Below, piece by piece: positions 9,198 to 20,892 of a stretch of 64,000 bases of DNA; position 1 is the first letter of the stretch; each line of letters opens with the position of its first letter. Made by a program: the position numbers and the translations under genes. This DNA comes from Callaeas wilsoni (taxonomy: Eukaryota > Chordata > Aves > Passeriformes > Callaeidae), in the NCBI GenBank assembly GCA_013398955.1, contig VWPU01018713.1, forward strand, positions 109,966 through 173,965. The letters are read 5' to 3'. The notes beneath the pieces are model-generated. The model was not told the DNA's origin, did not search any database, and saw only the letters and a program-made list of their open reading frames with translations.

Positions 9198-12194
9198 CAC
9201 ATACCAAACTCATTCAGGGAGCTTTTGTTTTACTGGGTGGGATTCCAGTGAGCTCAAATGAGCCATGAAAGAAAAAAGCAAACATTACGGAAAGGCTTCC
9301 AGTTTCACTAGGAATGTAAATTGTTTACATCTTCCCTTTCAGATCTCCTGACTAACCTATTTGTTTAATAACCAAGCCCCAAATTTCAGCCTCTGTTTGT
9401 AGTCTCAAAATATTTGAGGCTCTTTCTTCCTGAAATTATTAGGACTCTTGTCAGTAATTTGAGTATGAATAAGAACAGTGAGGATGCTGGAAAGAGCTTC
9501 TTCATGTCATGTGTGTGTTTGGTCTCCACTTTGTGAGTTTTACAAAGCATTTTAGTTTCCACAAGCCATTTCCAGGTTTTTGCTGAATATGAGGAAAAAG
9601 TTATTTTGTATGTCCATTTCAGACTTTCAAAATGTCCCTCAAGTGCTTACCAAGGTGTGGTATTTTCTTGTGCAATCTTCCCACCTTTCATATTCATTCT
9701 GAGAGAAATTCAAATTCCAAGACCCGCCCCTCCTAAAATCTCTTCAAGATTTTCTTATGGAATAAATATGAAGTAGAGAAGACAGAGTTTTTCTTTAATA
9801 GTTCTTCGCAGCTAGCTAAAGGGATATATTTAACCCATCCACTCATACACCTTTCGTCTCCAATGAGCCAAACAGAAATTTTTGTAGCAACGCCGAACCT
9901 TATTAAGATTTCTCCAGACCTTTTATTGATGAGATAATGAAAAAGGTGCATTGGAGTTTACTGAGTGTCCTCTCAACAGTGGAAAAGTTCTGCTGTCTGT
10001 GATTTCTTTGGTGAATGTGAATCTGCAGGAATATCTTTGTGCTTCCTGAAGACTAACTGTACCTTTGATTTGAGGACTGTACTCAAACCTGAAACTCTCT
10101 GACTTTGGTGAAAGATGAACATGTAAAGAAGTGGAACAGAGCGTGGAAGGACCTGCTTTTGAAAAGAGGGTAAAAGAGGGTTTTATTGAGCATGCGGAGA
10201 GAGCATTCACAGTAAAACTCTCCCAACTTCATATTTACTTCCTCCCCTATGCGTAGGAACAAAAGCAGTAACCAATCTACCTTGTGTAATGTTTAACATG
10301 AAAATTAACTGTGAAAAAAGACCCAAACTCATTGGTGATTGCCATTTTAGATCACAAGCCAGAACATGAAGCAGCAGAATGGTATTCCAGCACTCCAGAA
10401 TGACATCTCTGGCTCTGCCTTCCCCAGAAACAGCCATCACATCTCCTCTGCTGTGGCTGGTGTCTGCACACACATGCACTGCTGCCCCTCTGAGCATAAT
10501 GGCAAAAGGCAGACTTAACTGGTCAATGCCATAAGATAATTTAGCTGCGTTCATTATTTTGATGTAGTGTTCCAGGTTGTGAAAAGCTCATGACCACTAA
10601 CGATGTCAGAAAGAAATTTATGAAGTTAAATGAACATTAGCACCTGAGCCAAGAAATCAAAATATTAAATCTCTACACTAAGTAAACCCTTTTTTTCCCC
10701 CCAAACAAAAGTATTTTTAGCATAGCTGTGGGTGTTGCAAAAATAACTGAAAAGGACATGAAATAAATCTGGTGTGTCATTTTCCATTTTCTTCTACTTT
10801 TGACTGCACAATTAAAAAAATTCCTCTGTGACTTGCCACATGACATTTGCATGACATCAGAGCCACCTTAAATTATATCTAAGTTAACACCTGAATTTCC
10901 CACAAAGCAAAACACTCAAATATACGCAAAAAGATTTCCTCATCTTTACTTAATTCTGGGCAGCTAGCGATGTTTTCTAACAGGATGAAAATGTTTAATC
11001 TGTCACAGAGTCATCCAGTTGCATTATAAATGTTTTCTTAAATGGCAGTTCTGTCTTCTTCTTGCTGCTTTGCAAACCACAAATATTTGTAATATGTTTC
11101 AGAAGCTTTATTTTTTAGTCAGCTTCTGCTACAGTATTTAATTTCACCATTTGCTTTTCAAACATTTTGCCATTATCAGCAGGTATTGGCATGTAAAGTC
11201 TCACTGCCATCCTGGCATAATTAAGAATAGATAGTCTGATTAATCCAGGCTAAATCCTATGCAGATTGCAGAAAACAGTGGTGCAGTAACTGGCACAAGT
11301 GGACATCAGTCTCAGAAGAGACTCTCCCCAAGATGTGGTGCATCACTTAACAGAAGGCAATCTGAGGCTAAAATGGCAGAGGGAAGCTCATACCAACACT
11401 TTCCTGACCCCTGAGCAGAAGAAGAAAGTCCTTGAGACGTTCACAGCATTGCTGGAGTTCACCTTATAAAGCAAACTCCTCGGGAACTGAGCCTGGAAAT
11501 CGACACCCTCCTTCACAGGAGCTTTCCCAGAGCACAGAAAAGTGGTAATAAATTAAAGATGTAACATTGTTTTAAAAGAGAGACGGAGTTTTAGCTGACA
11601 AAGCACGGCATTTTGACGGTACTCTTTGCCTGCAGTCTCTTGGCATGCCATTTGAGTGGGGCAGCACAGAATTTAATTTTCAAAAAAAAGCAAGGGGAGA
11701 GAGCCACGACCACAATTCTCCGTGCCTGGATGATGCAAATTATTTATATATTCTTTTGTGGAACCTGACATCCTTAGCCTACAAAGAGAACACTTAATTG
11801 ACTTGATTTGTTGAAACAGTGTAGTGTTAGTAGAGCATTACATAAATATGAAGTAGCTCTCCTAAACTTAGTATATCTTGAAAGAGAATATTAAACTGAG
11901 GATTGCCAATTCCCAGCTGAACTGCAAACCATTTCTCACTTCAGCTGATGAAGTTCAGCTCCATTCTTTACTGTTTCAACCCAGCAGGAAAGAAATGTAA
12001 TTTCAGACAGTAGGGATGAATTCACAGTTGAGGAAAACAAGTATGCAGCATCATGGACTCTCTGCTCTCCTTTCCTAAGTATACACTTAGATTTGCAGTT
12101 CCAAATACAGTGGAACAAATAAAGAGCCCTTCTTGCTTTCTGCCTTCTGAGCAGTGGAAGGTCTGGCTTCCACATGTTCCTGTATGACAGTCAA
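9198..12194. other. Non-coding stretch with octamer and K50 homeodomain motifs
   Basis: No gene or repeat is recognised. Exact octamer sites occur as ATTTGCAT (10845-10852) and ATGCAAAT (11733-11740). TAATTA (11218-11223) and TAATCC (11241-11246), followed by a near copy, form a small homeodomain-type cluster. Such motifs are frequent by chance in AT-rich DNA. Confidence 0.5.
11215..11260. promoter_or_regulatory. Candidate homeodomain site cluster
   Basis: TAATTA (11218-11223) lies about 18 bp from GATTAATCC (11238-11246), followed by GGCTAAATCC. TAATCC is the core bound by K50 homeodomain factors such as OTX and PITX. No experimental or comparative support is available from the sequence alone. 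Confidence 0.22.
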
Positions 12195-13274
12195 CTAGGA
12201 AAAGTTGTAGGTTATTTTGTTTGTGTTTTCTTTTGTGGGACAAAAAATTTGTTCCAGAAAGGGTATTTTAGAAACAGTTATCATCCCTGTTGCAAAAAGG
12301 TCTAAAAGATGAAATAAAACTTCCATAAGATGCCTCTGAGGTGAGTAAGAACACCCTTTTTTTGTTGCACTTGGCAAATTGTCTCTTCCAACCTGACTTT
12401 CTGTTTCAAGCACAAGAACAGCAGACTCCTCCTCACAGCGAGCGTGTTCTCTGCAGCTCTCTGGAAATACGGGGTCCGGATAATTGAGAGGAAAAGGCTG
12501 TGCATGCTCACACAGGTATTTCACAGGACATTTACTGAGCGTGTTGGAAGCAGCCCCACAGAGGGGGCCCCATTCCCACTGTGCAGGTGTAATCTTTCTC
12601 GTTTTTCCTCCTCCTCTGATTATACCTTTACTGCCCTCTATTCTTTCTCCAACGCCAAGCCCGTCTTCATTACTAAAACCACTTCTCTGATCCTCAGCAA
12701 GCTCTGTCATTACCAAATCAATCTTCCTAATCCAAAATAGTTTTTCCAAGCTCATTTTGTATATCCACAGAATGCTTCCTGATCTCTGCAAAGAGCTGAT
12801 TTAAAGAGCACAGAAAGGAGCCATTTTTTCATGAGAAAATTTAGTCCATACTTCAAAACCTAAGAAATTTGTTGCCTGACCTTAACCAATGCCCCTTCCA
12901 CTACTCACACAGATATAGATTTGTTTAACAATCCCCAACACTCCCCATGACTTTCTCAGTCAAGAGTTTTTGATTTTGCAACAGCTGATCATAAGGAGGC
13001 CTTTGGTGTTTAGTATTGTAGCCTTTGGACTTTTCTAAGTCACCTCAGTAATATTAGGAATTCTGAAGAAATCTATCATCCCATACCTTTTTAGACAGTA
13101 ATTTTCTTCGCAATGTTTCTTAATTTGCTTTATTTGCACCTCTGGTAACTTTATTTCAAGTTCTGGACAATGACTTGTGCCACTGTACTGATTTGAGCAT
13201 TAGAACTCAGCCCTAAATAAAATAAAAATAGAAACATTCCAAGAAACTAAGGCTGTACATGCTGTCTCCTTATT

Positions 13275-13306
13275 AAAAAAAAAAAAAAAGAAAGAAAGAA
13301 AGAAAA
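13275..13306. repeat. A15 followed by (GAAA)n microsatellite
   Basis: Fifteen A residues run into four GAAA units. A-tails that grow into GAAA arrays are typical of old retroposon tails, but no parent element was identified upstream. Confidence 0.8.
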
Positions 13307-15516
13307 GAGTTATAAGAAATATTAATTCTTCAAATGGGATTTTGGGAGTCTTAAAAGCATATAAGAAGTGTAGTGTTCTTAAGTGCAGGAAAAATAATTT
13401 CAGTTTTATCTCTCCATTCTTTCTAAAGAAATTTAAGTTGCTATTTAATTTTAAAGCCTGGAATGCTGCCAAGCATTGATTCCCATTCATTTTGCTGAAC
13501 TTCCTTTCATGCAGTATATTCTTTCAGTGGTGGCTGTCAACAGATTTCTGTTGTCCTTATTTTATTCAGCAGAATAGGAAATATTTTTCTTCTCTTTTGT
13601 ATTATATTATGAAGATTTCAACATTGTAAGCACAGCTTCAATATTCAACATGCAGAACCAGTAACAAAGGAGAGATGTTAACATTTTAAATACTGCAGGT
13701 ACAGTACAGGAAGATAAAGAGGCTATCAGAGTTTGCAGTGTCTGGTGGACTAAGAGTAATGGCTACAACTGCAAAAGATATATTGGGTTCTGTCATAAAT
13801 GGACTTGAAATCTGGGGCCGTACACAACTGGTCAAAAGTAATTTCAGGGGGTTGGTGGTTTACATGCATTAGCAGAATATTCAATGCTGGTTATTTTCTT
13901 TATAATATTTACTGTTCAGTACAGCTAATGCAAAACACTGCTAGAGTCACAGTGGGGGGATTTGGCAGCCAGAGAAACTTGGAGAGTCTAGCAATTACAG
14001 TTTAGGAATGTGCCATGCACACAAAAAGAAAAAATGCTGTCCTGTATACACATATAGGAGCATGAACCCAATCAAGAATTACTATTCCATCACCCCTGTC
14101 TACTCTGAGTCAGTGTGTTCGTTTTCTAAAGACAGCAGCACTTAATACTGGATATTCTAAAAACATTTCCAGCTGATAACCAATACGACACAGAACTTTA
14201 TTCTCTTCATTTCCCAAAGGAATTGATTTTCCATACACACCCACCTCTGCCATTCACACAGACTTCATTTTCCATGTCAGTTGAAGACCATTCAGGTGCA
14301 GAATTTGCTTGAGTATCAGTACAGGTAATATTTCAGCAATATTTTAGGAATTTCCAAGCTAAGTCATGCTTAGCTAGCAAGGCTTGGGCACAAGGTACTT
14401 CTGATATTTAGCAGCTTTATAAGAAGCGCACGAAAGAAGAAGGTGAAAAATGAGAAAAAAACCATGTATTTTACCTATCATTTGATAGGTATGAAATTTG
14501 AATATCTGTCACAATTTCTTAAGACTACAGTTTCTTTCAGGAATGTACTTCACAAGGTGAGTAACAACATGAATAAAATTCTAAAAATTATTTTCCCAGC
14601 AAGGAGTGGAAGAACACAATCAAGGAAAGATACTGCCTGTTGAATGATGGCAAGGACAGTGATGGTGAAAGCCCTGGATATTGGTACCAGCCCAGAAAAG
14701 CATGTGGCACATATAGCGCATTTTGAAAAGTAAACGAAAGAGAAATAAATCCAGATAGCAGTGCTGTGAAGACATGGCCATTTGAAGGATTACCTGTTTG
14801 CCATGAACTTCACAAGCTCAGTGAAACTCACAGATATGTTTTGGGAGTAGGCTCTGCTGCTCTGTCCCACATCTCATCACATCAGTGACGAGAATCTGTT
14901 CATTGGCAATTCTGCGTTAACACCAAAAAAGACATGAGCAATTTGGGACAACCAAGGACAGTGGTAACAGTTGGATTGGTGAGACCTGGAGAGATCATGA
15001 CTCCCAAAGGTCCAGAGCTTTAACCTGTAACCTTTTTTTAATTTTATATATCTATTGCATCCAGTTGGATGCAAGCACAGTTTGGAACTTGTGGAGCCAT
15101 TTTTGGGAATTTTGTATGCGGGGAGAAGCCAAAAAGAGGAAAAAGAGCCTAAAAGGCATTTTAACATTTACCAGCATCATGCTTTTAAAAGAAAATGTCT
15201 GAGTCAATAAAATACATAGATAATCCATGGAAGGGAAATAACTTCCCTCTGGAAGGGAACTTAATTGGCAAGATCATTCATCTCTGAAAATGCACCAAGA
15301 ATAAAAGTAAACTAAGATACAAAATCCCAACTGGATTACGTTAGATGAGAGCATCATTTCCCATTTCCCAGCTAGTAACTGCATGTATGATTGGAAGGTT
15401 GGTTTCTTGTTTGGGAAGTCAGGGCTGCAGAGAATCCATGTATTTATTCAATGCAGAGCCCTTCCCTTTACCTGAGCTGCAAGACATGAGACTGCTCAAA
15501 GCCAGTGCTCTTCCAC

Positions 15517-15537
15517 AAAAAAAAAAAAAAAAAAAAA
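15517..15537 (+). repeat. Poly(A) run, A21
   Basis: Twenty-one A residues preceded by unique sequence and followed by TTCTCCC. Could be the tail of a retroposed transcript. I did not find a flanking direct repeat or recognise the upstream sequence. Confidence 0.8.
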
Positions 15538-18500
15538 TTCTCCCTTGACATGACACTGAGAACCCAGTTTCTTTTGGATATCATATACCACTCACATTTC
15601 CTGAGCCTTACACTTGGAAATGGTCTCACAGAAAAATCACTCACCCTTGAGTGATTGCATGGTCCTTCATGGGGGGGCTGCTATCAACCCCATTCTGCGT
15701 CATAGACAAAGCACACACAGATAAGGGAAAGAGCATTAATATGTGGAACACTTTCTCTAAATAGCCTGAAAAGTTCCTTTTCACCTTTCTCATGCACAGC
15801 TTTGTCCCAGTGCCTAAGTGTTGATGATTCAATGGATCCTGCCTAGTAACTTTGACACACTCAGAGTTGTAAGCTGTGGTAAGAAACACAAGATCGATTT
15901 TAGTTCTTACTGGGAATGCACACTTCACACATTCATTGATTAAAGGATCACAAAGTCTTACAAGGAAAGAAAAATGCCAAAACCAGACTTCTGCTGATTT
16001 GTGCTGTTTGATTTGTTTTTTCTTTTTAAAATTGTGTTCTTAAAGCTATCCTTTATTTCAAGTTTCAGCTGTATCTTGAGTATTTTGGCCAAGTTTTGTG
16101 CCCACAAAGTGGAGCATGGACCACGCCTTTAACTACAGGAGGGAAGGTCTGCTGTAGAACCAAATAAATAAGTGGTGTCTTCTCCTCAGGGAAAACGGTG
16201 GATGAGCCTATTCTTGCTGTTCATAAAGTAAGCAAAACACACTGATTTATCTCTGAATAGTTGATTTGGCTGAGAAGGACAGAGAGGATCAAGTAATGTT
16301 TTAGATCACACTTTCAGGCACTTTGAAAAGGTAACAGGAGGGTTTATTCACTCAGAGAAATCTGCGCTTATTCAAGTAACTGAAAGCATTTAAGGCAGGG
16401 ATGCCACACAAAAGAGAAACATTAATTAGGCCGATCATAGCACTGCAGATCTATTTTTACAAAGCCCAAACACATTTATACATGGCTGTTCCTTTGAAGC
16501 ATTTGAAGGCACCATTTCTTTCTTCCTTATCAGTGTAATTGACGTCTTCATTCAATCCCAGCCAGCTGTTGTGCGAATTTTTAATCATTTGATTTCTTTC
16601 GGGGAAAGGCTTAGTCTTTTGAACTCTAGGAATAATTATTATTGCAAAGCAGTTTTCCCTTTCCAAAGGGACTGCTTTGGGGTCACCACTGCTTCCAGGC
16701 TTTCTGGGCAGGAGAACAATGAGGCTTTGTTGGTGCTGGAACGCTGTCCCTTCCAAGGGGGCTGGCACTCTTTCTTTCTGCGCTTGCCTCTGCATGTTGG
16801 AGTGAATTGTGCCAAATCAAAAGGCTTTAAATTAGCACTTCATTGCTGGCAAGTGCCTGGAAGTTAATGCTAAATCCTAGGGGGCTAAGAACCTTTTCTT
16901 ATATACCCTTATGCCCAGGTATACGCTTCAGAGTGTAAGGTGGTTTAGAAACCTAAACAACACACTTACAGTTATTTTCTCTCCTCATTACACAAAATTG
17001 TTACAAATCATAGTTTGCAATTTTCAGCTAATCACCAAACAGAATACGTATTATTGCATTTTTTGAGAGAAGAGCAGCTATATTTCTATTTGGGAAAAGG
17101 CTAATTTTCAGGGACAGGACCAAGGATTATTATGGAAGAGGAATGGAAGCTGAAAAAAAAGAGAAAGTGCTGCTGCCTGTAGTAATCTTGGCAGTAAATG
17201 ATCCTACTAAGTATCAGACATGCAAATGGACTTAGCAAATCCAGATGACTCTATAAACCTGACAATTAGCATAAAAAGTACATTTTTAACTCTTCATCTT
17301 CATTGCCGGTTCAAAAGCTTGGCATGTAATCTTGAGCCATACAGAATCTCTCTTTATCCAATCTCTTAATAGAAATCATAATTATTTAAAACTTATAATT
17401 TCAAATACTCTTCTTGACTCAGTAAAAAAGGAATTTTTTAAAAAAAGTTAGAGGAATCATATCTTCATGATTTAACTTCACAAGAACATTGTTTTTACAT
17501 AACACATTTATACAAAGCCAGGCAGAATCTGCTTGCAAGAGACCAGAATTGACACCTGCTTTGCTGGGCCATTTTTTGCTGTACATTGGAGATCAAGTAC
17601 AGCTTAGAGCAGCCTTGAGATTCACCCCTAATTTCTACCCTGGCTCTGATGACCAGAATTGCCTCACCCAGTGACTGCAGTAGGGTATTTCAGGATGTGT
17701 GACATCCTCTGATCTGCCAGTGCCCAGGTCAAAAGCTGTCTCATAAGGGTCTGTGTGAGGAGCGAGTGCTGCTAACATCTCTGAAGATCAGCAGGGGTTT
17801 CCATGCCATGGACAGCACCAGCTGCATCCCAGTCAGCAACACTGGTAAGGAATCTTACGGTTTTCTCACTGGTACAGGAGACACAGGAGATCTAGCGAAA
17901 CACATAAATCATGTTTGCGTCCCAGGCTGTGTCTTTGAGGGATGTGAGTAATGCACGTGATAACACATGGGGTGGAAGGAATGGCTGAGAGGCAGCATCA
18001 GAGACAGCGCTGCAAGGAGCAACAAAAGGTCACAGAAACCGCATGATTCCTTGTGCTCCACAGCTGTACAGAGAATACATAAATAGGCTCCTTAAAAACT
18101 AATTAAATTCAGAAGTGTAGTTTGGAGAACATCGTGTTGGGCCAGAGACAGAGACACTGCTCTCGTTCATTAGCGCCCAGCACAGCCCAGCAAACGTGAC
18201 TTCCAGTGGGTTTACAGGCCAGGGGAACGCTGCGATTTCCAGGCACAGATGTCTCTATTTTCCCCTTGGTCTGTTTACCTGACAATCAAAGATGGTGAAA
18301 GGAAGCCCAGTCAGATGCTAATTCCAGTCAGGCCCTAGGGAATATGAAGCTGGTGGGACTGCTGGATTGTTGGATTCTCCACTCTTTTCTGCGTAGAGGG
18401 CAGTTGCCATTCTTGGGATTCCTCTTCCATCCTGTAGCACTTTTTTTGGTTGTTGTTTGTTTTTTCTGAAAAGCCTGACCCGGTCTTGTCCTCGACAGCT

Positions 18501-19087
18501 TCTTGGAGAATGTTATAAACCCCCAGTTACACATCTCCTCTGCGTAGGAATGATAATAATTGCTGTTAAATTTTGCTACCCCGCTGCACAAAACATACCA
18601 GCCCTGATGAACTGCAGACATAAAACTGACTCTCACAATCCCAGAGCCATACATAAGAAGAGAACAAAATGGGGCTTTAAAGCGTGCAAGCACTCCCTTG
18701 CCTCAGACTGGGGGTTTGTGGAAGGTGGAAGCCCAGGCAATGCTGAGCAGCAGGAGATGCTCTGAGGTGCCCAGCGCGTTGTCAGACCTGCCCCAGTTGT
18801 GGGAGCAGAGCATGTTCTTGACTGTGCGCCTGATCGAGGTTTTTGTGGCCAGACTGCTAATTAATTAGGTATTCTTAATTTAAGCTACATATAAATTGCC
18901 AAAACACAATTTGACTCCAGATAATTATTTTCCAGTGTCTGGTTTACCAGGACAAGAGGGTTAGCCCCAAAATACAGGGTAAATTCAGTTCTTTTGTAAT
19001 TTTAAGAGCATTCAAGACCAAAGTTTAAAGTTAGAACTAATTTCTTTTTTCAATCTTTTCTAACAAGAATAACGGGGAAAAAAAGGG

Positions 19088-19198
19088 GGCTTTGAGCAGC
19101 CTGGGCAAGTGGAAAGTGTGTCTACACGTGGCAGGAGTGTCACAAAGAGGTGTTCTCTAATGTTCTTTACAGCCAAAACCACTCCATGATTCTATGAT
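19088..19198 (+). mobile_element. CR1 LINE 3' tail, 5'-truncated
   Basis: It follows the CR1 end in order: 'tttgagcagcctgggcaagt', 'gtggcaggagtgtcac', 'aatgttctttacagcc', and the terminal 'ccatgattctatgat'. Divergence is moderate. It has no coding part. The tail is toward higher coordinates. Confidence 0.85.
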
Positions 19199-20470
19199 AA
19201 AAAAGTCTAGACTATGAGTGAGATCTACTATAAAGAAAGACCCAAAATTTATTCCACGTAAAAACAGCAGTGTATGGAGGAATACAGATTCCTCTGCACA
19301 CAGGCAGAAGAGTTTATATTAAAAATTACAGTTATTTTAAGTCAAATAAGGTCCAGGTTTGAGAGACACAAACCTAGTGCGACACTAGTTTATCTCTTAG
19401 GAGGAGATAAACTCCCTGCCTGCTCTCATTGTTCTGACAAGTCTTGCTGGATCTCAGCTGGTTTCTAGGTATCTTCTCTCTGGCTCTCAGCTGGTTTCTA
19501 GATATCTTCACAGTAGGAGGTTGAAATGGGAGCATCCAATTTTTCTTAGCCATTCACCAATGATTGATGCTCAAAATAAGCCGTAGGTGCATGGCACAGT
19601 ACTGTGGTATTTGGCTGGTTTTGGAATGGTTTGTATCCTAGTGCAGCAGTCACTTGCCTCTCAACTAGGTCCTCAGTCTCCACCCTTGAAAGTGAGAACA
19701 GCCTGTATAATCCAAATCTTTGACAAAAAAGACTTTTGTCAAATTTTATGTAGGTAAGTGAAAAGTGGAAAGGAAATGCTAAATGTAAATTAAATCCAAT
19801 ACCCCACAAACTATCTAGAGTCCCACTGATGCATATGTGACATGTTCTGAGGAAAAAAATTAAAGAAGAGCAAAGAGGGTCACCCACTAAGGTTCATTTT
19901 TATAACCATTGTATAAGATTTCTGTTTGAGACTGAAAGTACATTAAACAGGCATAGTCTGTCAATGACCTTGTATTTAAGAGCAGAGATTATGGGATTAT
20001 TGGTAACACATTATTTTACAGGGCATCAATAACCATGTGTAAGAAATTACCACAGAATTACAATGTTATTACATGGTTATTTGTGGCTTTGCCAAATGCT
20101 ATGTTACTTGATCATCCTTGGATTAATGGGGTGTTGATCGGGTTTGGCCATTTACCTCCATCCTGGGTCATAAACCTGATGTTAGCTGAACTAAGTTCCC
20201 AGTCTAGCAGTCATAGAATCTAACATTTCTTTCTCTCTGCAAAAAAAGTTGCTATTGGGAGGTCAAATCACAAAAGACTCTGGTTCTTAAATGCAGAGGT
20301 TTTCAAAAAGACTTCGTCAAGGCCTTTTCAATAAATGCATGTTGTTTTATTTTCCCCACAGTCTGTTAACAGATACTCAAAATTTGGAAATTCGTATTTT
20401 CCCAAACTATTTGGATTTTTCCAGCAAGAAAACACTGCTGGACACCACCTTTCTCTGCATTTTAAATGGC
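19199..20470. other. Non-coding stretch
   Basis: Unique AT-rich sequence between two CR1 pieces. Apart from the 33-bp duplication at 19447-19512, nothing is recognised. Confidence 0.6.
19447..19512. repeat. 33-bp tandem duplication, two copies
   Basis: Copies at 19447-19479 and 19480-19512 both read CTGG..TCTCAGCTGGTTTC and TATCTTC, agreeing at 29 of 33 positions. A simple local duplication with no coding or regulatory assignment. Confidence 0.85.
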
Positions 20471-20892
20471 TCACAGACTCAGAGAATAGAGTTGGAGAGA
20501 TTTGAAACAACCCTGAAAATCACTGAGCCGAGCTAACCCAGCACTGCCAAACCAACCACTAAACCATGTCCCTAGCATGAGGAGCACTTCCAGGGATGGC
20601 CACTCCACCATTTCCCTCTTCCAACGCCTGACCACCCTTTCACTGAAGAATTTTTTCGTCATATCCAATCTAATCCTCCCCAGCGCAACTTGCAGTTGTT
20701 TCCTCTCGTCCTGTCTCTTGTTACCTGGGAGCAACACCAACCCCCGTACGGCTGCAACCTCCTTTCAGGTGGGTGCAGAGAAATGAGAACATCCCCTTGA
20801 GACTCCTTTTGTCCAGATTAAACAGCCCCAGATCCCTCAGCTGCTCTTCAGCAGACTTTTGCTCCAGACCCTCCATGTGCTGACGGGTGCTG
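20471..20892 (-). mobile_element. CR1 LINE 3' region, 5'-truncated
   Basis: About 420 bp of CR1 in reverse orientation. The element tail lies at 20471 ('cacagactcagagaatagag'). Moving right come 'cacttccagggatggcca', 'ccatttccctcttccaacgc', 'gaattttttcgtcatatcc', 'cttgttacctgggagcaac', 'cagattaaacagccccag' and 'tcagctgctcttcagcag', in the order of a reverse-complement CR1. This is the end of ORF2 plus the 3' UTR and is too short for a catalytic domain. It is one of the two longest CR1 pieces in the window. Confidence 0.92.

Larger units (their letters stand above)
12195..19087. other. Long non-coding stretch with poly(A) and GAAA runs
   Basis: No supported gene. It includes the longest open frame of the window (198 codons, minus strand, 12195-12791), which has no recognisable domain. 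Donor-like GAGGTGAGTAAG near 12339 and CAAGGTGAGTAAC near 14553 are isolated. A-runs at 13275 and 15517 are listed separately. No CR1 or MIR piece was recognised. Confidence 0.5.

Noticed and set aside
12195..12791. 198-codon minus-strand open frame, longest in the window
   Set aside because: Rough expectation in 64 kb and six frames is about half a frame of this length by chance. The translation shows no domain, signal or compositional bias, and other frames overlap it.
14541..14556. Possible 16-bp micro-exon between TTTCTTTCAG and GTGAGTAAC
   Set aside because: Acceptor and donor strings are good, but such pairs arise by chance in 64 kb and there is no partner exon or transcript evidence.
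15345..15537. Processed pseudogene or retroposon ending in A21
   Set aside because: The upstream sequence is not recognised and no flanking direct repeat was found. Only the A-run itself is reported.
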